Below are positions 24,303 through 27,258 of a DNA stretch of 27,258 nucleotides, piece after piece. Position 1 is the stretch's first letter, and every line of letters starts with the position of its first letter. The notes under the pieces are model-generated. The model was given only the letters and a program-made list of their open reading frames with translations, searched no databases and was not told the DNA's origin. A program made the position numbers and the translations under genes. This DNA comes from Prevotella sp. Lineage in GTDB: Bacteria > Bacteroidota > Bacteroidia > Bacteroidales > Bacteroidaceae. The stretch spans positions 1 through 27,258 of the forward strand of contig JAFRMM010000148.1 of assembly GCA_017430675.1 (NCBI GenBank). Reading direction: 5' to 3'.

Positions 24303-25753
24303 AAAGGTATCTGGTGATATGCATGGTTGTGCTCCTGACTGTGACAGCGGTCAGGGCACAACAACGCATCTTTTGCGATAAGGATGTCAGGACTGATACC
24401 CGTGCTATGACGCGAGGTCCGGTCTATGGTTCCTCTGTCTCATCCTTACAAGGCGATTATCATGTTCCCGTGATTCTCGCCGCCTTTCAGGATGTGCCCT
24501 TCACTGTGGAGGAAGTGGCGCAAAAATGGAATGAGGCACTTAACCTGACAGGTTTCTCCGTGAACGGTACGGTGGGATGTGTAGGCGAATATTTCAGGAA
24601 ACAGAGCAACGGACAGTTCAACCTTACCTTCGATGTGATGGGACCTGTCACCCTGCCAGACTCCATGAAGTATTATGGTAAAAACGATGGCGGAATCCAA
24701 GGTGCGGACATGCGTCCTGAGGAGATGATCTATCAGGCATGTCTGGCTACGGAGGCCGATTTCTCTCCCTATGACTGGGATGGTGATAGTACCATCGACG
24801 TGGTGGTTGTGGTTTTTGCAGGAAAGGGTGAGAACAGAGGTGGCTCTTCCGATGCCATTTGGCCACATAAATTTACTGTGTATGGCAAGAAGGTAGGAGG
24901 TCTCAGCCTCGCTACCTACGCCTGTGTGGCAGAACTCAATCGTCAAGGTTATCGGGATGGCTATGGCACTTTCTGCCATGAGTTCTCCCATACGCTTGGA
25001 TTGCCCGATCTGTATCCTTCCAGTCTGACGGTTTACTCCTATTTCGATGAATGGGATCTGATGGACGGAGGTAACTACGCTAATAACAGTTGGGCCATCC
25101 CTAATTACTCTGCCTTTGAGCGTAATCTCTGTGGGTGGTTTGATCCAGTGGAACTGAATGCCTCGGTATCTATTACCGACATGCCTTCGATGGATGAGGA
25201 GCCTTGTGCCTACATCATCCGAAATGATGCGGATGCCCCTCAGTATTATTTGCTGGAGAATCGTCAACAACGAGGCTTCGATGTCTTTGTTCCGGGAAAC
25301 GGGCTGTTGGTGACTTATGTGGACCATTATAATGGAACCCTTTCTCCCAATAAATTAGCAACACCTCAGGTATCCCTTGTTTGTGCAGATAACAGGAGTT
25401 ACCGTGAAAGTGAGAGTTATTTTAAGAGTATCGGTAGCCAATATACAGAAGACGGTCATAACCTTTATCTTAGTCTGGCGGCTTATCCCTATATTGTGGG
25501 CGACTCCATCAATGATCACCTGAGTGCCTCCTCCATTCCCGCCATGTCGTTTGAAGGCAAGACTGTTTCCAATATCCGTATGGATGATGACGGCAGAATA
25601 TCCTTTGACTTCATTAAGGAAGAGACGGCTATCCGGCATATATTGCATGAGGAAACTCTTGATGTATGGTACGACCTCCAAGGGAGGCGCCTTCAAGGTC
25701 GTCCTTCCCACAAGGGTGTGTATATCCGCCAAGGAAAGAAGGTAACTCTTTAA
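24299..25753 (+). CDS. M6-family secreted metalloprotease
   Basis: A 484-residue zinc protease with a signal peptide ([20 protein letters not shown]). The M6 motif is His227-Glu228-FS-His231-TLGLP-Asp237 ([13 protein letters not shown]), followed by the family's WDLMDGGNY, in which the Met is the Met-turn. The C-terminal tail (about 450-484) reads [20 protein letters not shown] and ends in IRQGKKVTL, a tail seen on many Prevotella secreted proteins and similar to T9SS type A sorting domains. ATG 24299 is chosen over GTG 24284 because the signal peptide starts there. It overlaps fumarase as ATGA, an odd pair of functions. The substrate is unknown. Confidence 0.92.
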   Translation: MKRYLVICMVVLLTVTAVRAQQRIFCDKDVRTDTRAMTRGPVYGSSVSSLQGDYHVPVILAAFQDVPFTVEEVAQKWNEALNLTGFSVNGTVGCVGEYFRKQSNGQFNLTFDVMGPVTLPDSMKYYGKNDGGIQGADMRPEEMIYQACLATEADFSPYDWDGDSTIDVVVVVFAGKGENRGGSSDAIWPHKFTVYGKKVGGLSLATYACVAELNRQGYRDGYGTFCHEFSHTLGLPDLYPSSLTVYSYFDEWDLMDGGNYANNSWAIPNYSAFERNLCGWFDPVELNASVSITDMPSMDEEPCAYIIRNDADAPQYYLLENRQQRGFDVFVPGNGLLVTYVDHYNGTLSPNKLATPQVSLVCADNRSYRESESYFKSIGSQYTEDGHNLYLSLAAYPYIVGDSINDHLSASSIPAMSFEGKTVSNIRMDDDGRISFDFIKEETAIRHILHEETLDVWYDLQGRRLQGRPSHKGVYIRQGKKVTL

Positions 25754-25768
25754 ATGAGTTACCTTCTT
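25736..25768. terminator. Bidirectional terminator between the M6 protease and clpB genes
   Basis: A 13-bp perfect stem (AAGAAGGTAACTC 25736-25748 with GAGTTACCTTCTT 25756-25768) has a 7-nt loop TTTAAAT. The M6 stop codon lies in the loop (25751-25753), so its last codons form the stem. The clpB stop on the other strand is 2 nt past the stem. Confidence 0.85.
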
Positions 25769-25770
25769 AA

Positions 25771-27258
25771 TTAATTCCTGAAGACCAGTCCGTCACCGAA
25801 CTCATCGATGATGATGGGTTTTGTGCGATCCACCTCATCGGCGAGGAGTTTCTTAGAGAGGTCATTCAGCACATACTGCTGGATGGCGCGCTTTACGGGC
25901 CTTGCACCAAAGTCAGGATCGTAGCCCTCCTCAGCCAGATAGTTGATGGCCTGGGGCGTGTATTCCAGTTTGATGCCCTGCGGCTCTAACATATCTGTTA
26001 CTTTTCTCATCTGCAGACGTACCACATCAGCAATTTGTTCCTTCGTCAGTGGCGTAAAGGTGATAATCTCATCAATACGGTTCAGGAACTCCGGTCGCAT
26101 GGTGGCATGAAGTTGCTCGCGCGTGGCGTTCGAAGTCATGATAATGATGGTGTTCTTGAAGTTGGCCGTGCGACCCTTGTTGTCCGTCAGTCGTCCGTCG
26201 TCTAATACCTGCAACAGGATATTAAAGACATCGGGGTGTGCCTTCTCTATCTCGTCGAAGAGCACGACAGAATAGGGCTTACGTCTGACGGCCTCCGTCA
26301 ACTGTCCGCCTTCATCATAGCCTACGTACCCTGGAGGTGCACCAATCAGTCTTGACACGCTGTATTTCTCCTGATACTCACTCATGTCGATACGTGTCAT
26401 CATCGTCTCGTCGTTAAACAGATAGTCTGCCAACGTCTTGGCGAGTTCTGTCTTACCAACACCCGTCGTACCTAAGAAGATAAATGAGGCGATAGGTCGC
26501 TTGGGATCCTGTAATCCTGCACGACTACGTCGAACAGCATCACTCACGGCTGTGATGGCCTCATCCTGACCAATCACGCGCTTGTGCAGTTCTTCTTCCA
26601 GATGGAGCAACTTTTCTCGCTCGCTCTGCATCATACGTGTCACGGGAATACCTGTCCAGCGTGATACCACCTCGGCGATATCGTCAGCAGTGACTTCCTC
26701 ACGTACCAGTGAGTTACCGTTCTGGGCATCAGCCAGTTGTGCTTGGATGGCTTTGATGTCGTCTTCAAGGACCTTCAGTTTCGAGTAGCGGATCTCTGCC
26801 ACCTTGCCGTAGTCACTCTCGCGCTCAGCACGCTCAGCCTCGTACTTCAGGTTCTCTATCTCCTGTTTGTCTTGCTGGATTTTGTTCACCAACTCGCGCT
26901 CACCTTCCCACTTGGCACGGAACTGTGTCTCCTGTTCCTTCAGTTCGGCGATGTCCTTGTCGAGTTGTGCGATCTTAGGCTCATCGCCCTCGCGCTTGAT
27001 GGCCTCGCGCTCAATCTCAAGTTGGGCCAGGCGACGCGTGATTTCATCGAGTTCCTCAGGCACGGAGTCACGCTCCATACGCAGTTTAGCGGCGGCCTCG
27101 TCCATCAGGTCGATGGCCTTGTCTGGCAGGAATCGCTCAGAGATATAGCGCTCAGAGAGTTGTACGGCAGCGATACAGGCGTCATCCTGGATCCTAACCT
27201 TGTGATGGTTCTCGTAGCGTTCCTTCAGACCTCGCAGGATCGAGATGGCCGAGAGTTC
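25771..27258 (-). CDS. clpB: ClpB protein disaggregase (partial, C-terminal part)
   Basis: The frame is open to the window edge; 495 residues are visible, about 57% of the usual ~860. Present are the end of NBD1 (ELSAISILRGLKERYE and SERFLPDKAIDL), the middle coiled-coil domain, and the whole of NBD2 with Walker A GTTGVGKT (26449-26472), Walker B VVLFDEIEKAHP, sensor 1 IIIMTSN and sensor 2 GARPVKRAI. With DnaK it solubilises aggregated proteins after heat stress. An ATG at 27105 is internal, not the start. After sensor 1 only 10 residues (ATREQLHATM) precede RPEFLNRIDE, against about 30 in E. coli; see findings. ClpB identity is certain. Confidence 0.97.
   Translation of the reverse strand, partial: ELSAISILRGLKERYENHHKVRIQDDACIAAVQLSERYISERFLPDKAIDLMDEAAAKLRMERDSVPEELDEITRRLAQLEIEREAIKREGDEPKIAQLDKDIAELKEQETQFRAKWEGERELVNKIQQDKQEIENLKYEAERAERESDYGKVAEIRYSKLKVLEDDIKAIQAQLADAQNGNSLVREEVTADDIAEVVSRWTGIPVTRMMQSEREKLLHLEEELHKRVIGQDEAITAVSDAVRRSRAGLQDPKRPIASFIFLGTTGVGKTELAKTLADYLFNDETMMTRIDMSEYQEKYSVSRLIGAPPGYVGYDEGGQLTEAVRRKPYSVVLFDEIEKAHPDVFNILLQVLDDGRLTDNKGRTANFKNTIIIMTSNATREQLHATMRPEFLNRIDEIITFTPLTKEQIADVVRLQMRKVTDMLEPQGIKLEYTPQAINYLAEEGYDPDFGARPVKRAIQQYVLNDLSKKLLADEVDRTKPIIIDEFGDGLVFRN

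Noticed and set aside
25771..27105. A complete short Clp protein starting at ATG 27105
   Set aside because: The frame is open through 27258 and reads as ClpB NBD1 sequence, so the ATG is internal.

Overview
The window is about 27 kb of an ordinary-looking Bacteroidales chromosome, most likely from the Prevotella group. The evidence is the repeated promoter form TTTG-N19/20-TAnnTTTG (TATCTTTG in front of five genes), the near absence of strong Shine-Dalgarno sites, and families typical of that group: GH97, GH67, DUF4954, a multi-SLBB export protein, class I fumarase and an M6 protease with a Prevotella-type C-terminal tail. I saw no rRNA, tRNA, transposase, integrase or CRISPR array.

Layout. 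Positions 1-797 (minus) carry an mntA-hepT type VII toxin-antitoxin pair followed by a partial small helical protein. A divergent promoter region follows, then a secreted S9 peptidase (1071-3509, plus). Its terminator separates it from a minus-strand operon (3543-6290) encoding, in transcription order, an SPFH/band-7 membrane protein, an Arc-like ribbon-helix-helix protein, a 60-residue two-helix membrane protein, a DUF1648 membrane protein and a LacX-type aldose-1-epimerase. Divergent to it is mnmA (6448-7527, plus), probably read from a leaderless GTG-start mRNA. The 420-base gap after mnmA holds the most unusual structure in the window: a ~357-bp cassette (7551-7907) with 51-nt imperfect inverted ends, a 22-bp hairpin and four 21-bp tandem units, and no ORF.

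Next come a GH67 alpha-glucuronidase (minus), an SLBB export protein plus Wzz-type chain-length protein (plus, 10018-13540), and a nagB-GH97 operon (minus, 13584-16342). The right third is a co-directional block: hflX and DUF4954 overlap by 8 nt, followed by an M16 protease, then a class I fumarase and an M6 metalloprotease overlapping as ATGA. It converges on the C-terminal 57% or so of clpB (minus, running off the window).

Functional themes are secreted peptide degradation (S9, M16, M6), plant and storage glycan use (GH67, GH97, epimerase, nagB), polysaccharide export, and housekeeping or stress functions (mnmA, hflX, clpB, SPFH). The observations most worth following are the intergenic cassette at 7551-7907, an in-frame shortening of ClpB just after sensor 1, the SPFH/RHH/membrane operon, and the nearly leaderless mnmA and hflX transcripts. 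All functions were assigned by reading motifs without database searches; family-level calls are stronger than substrate calls.
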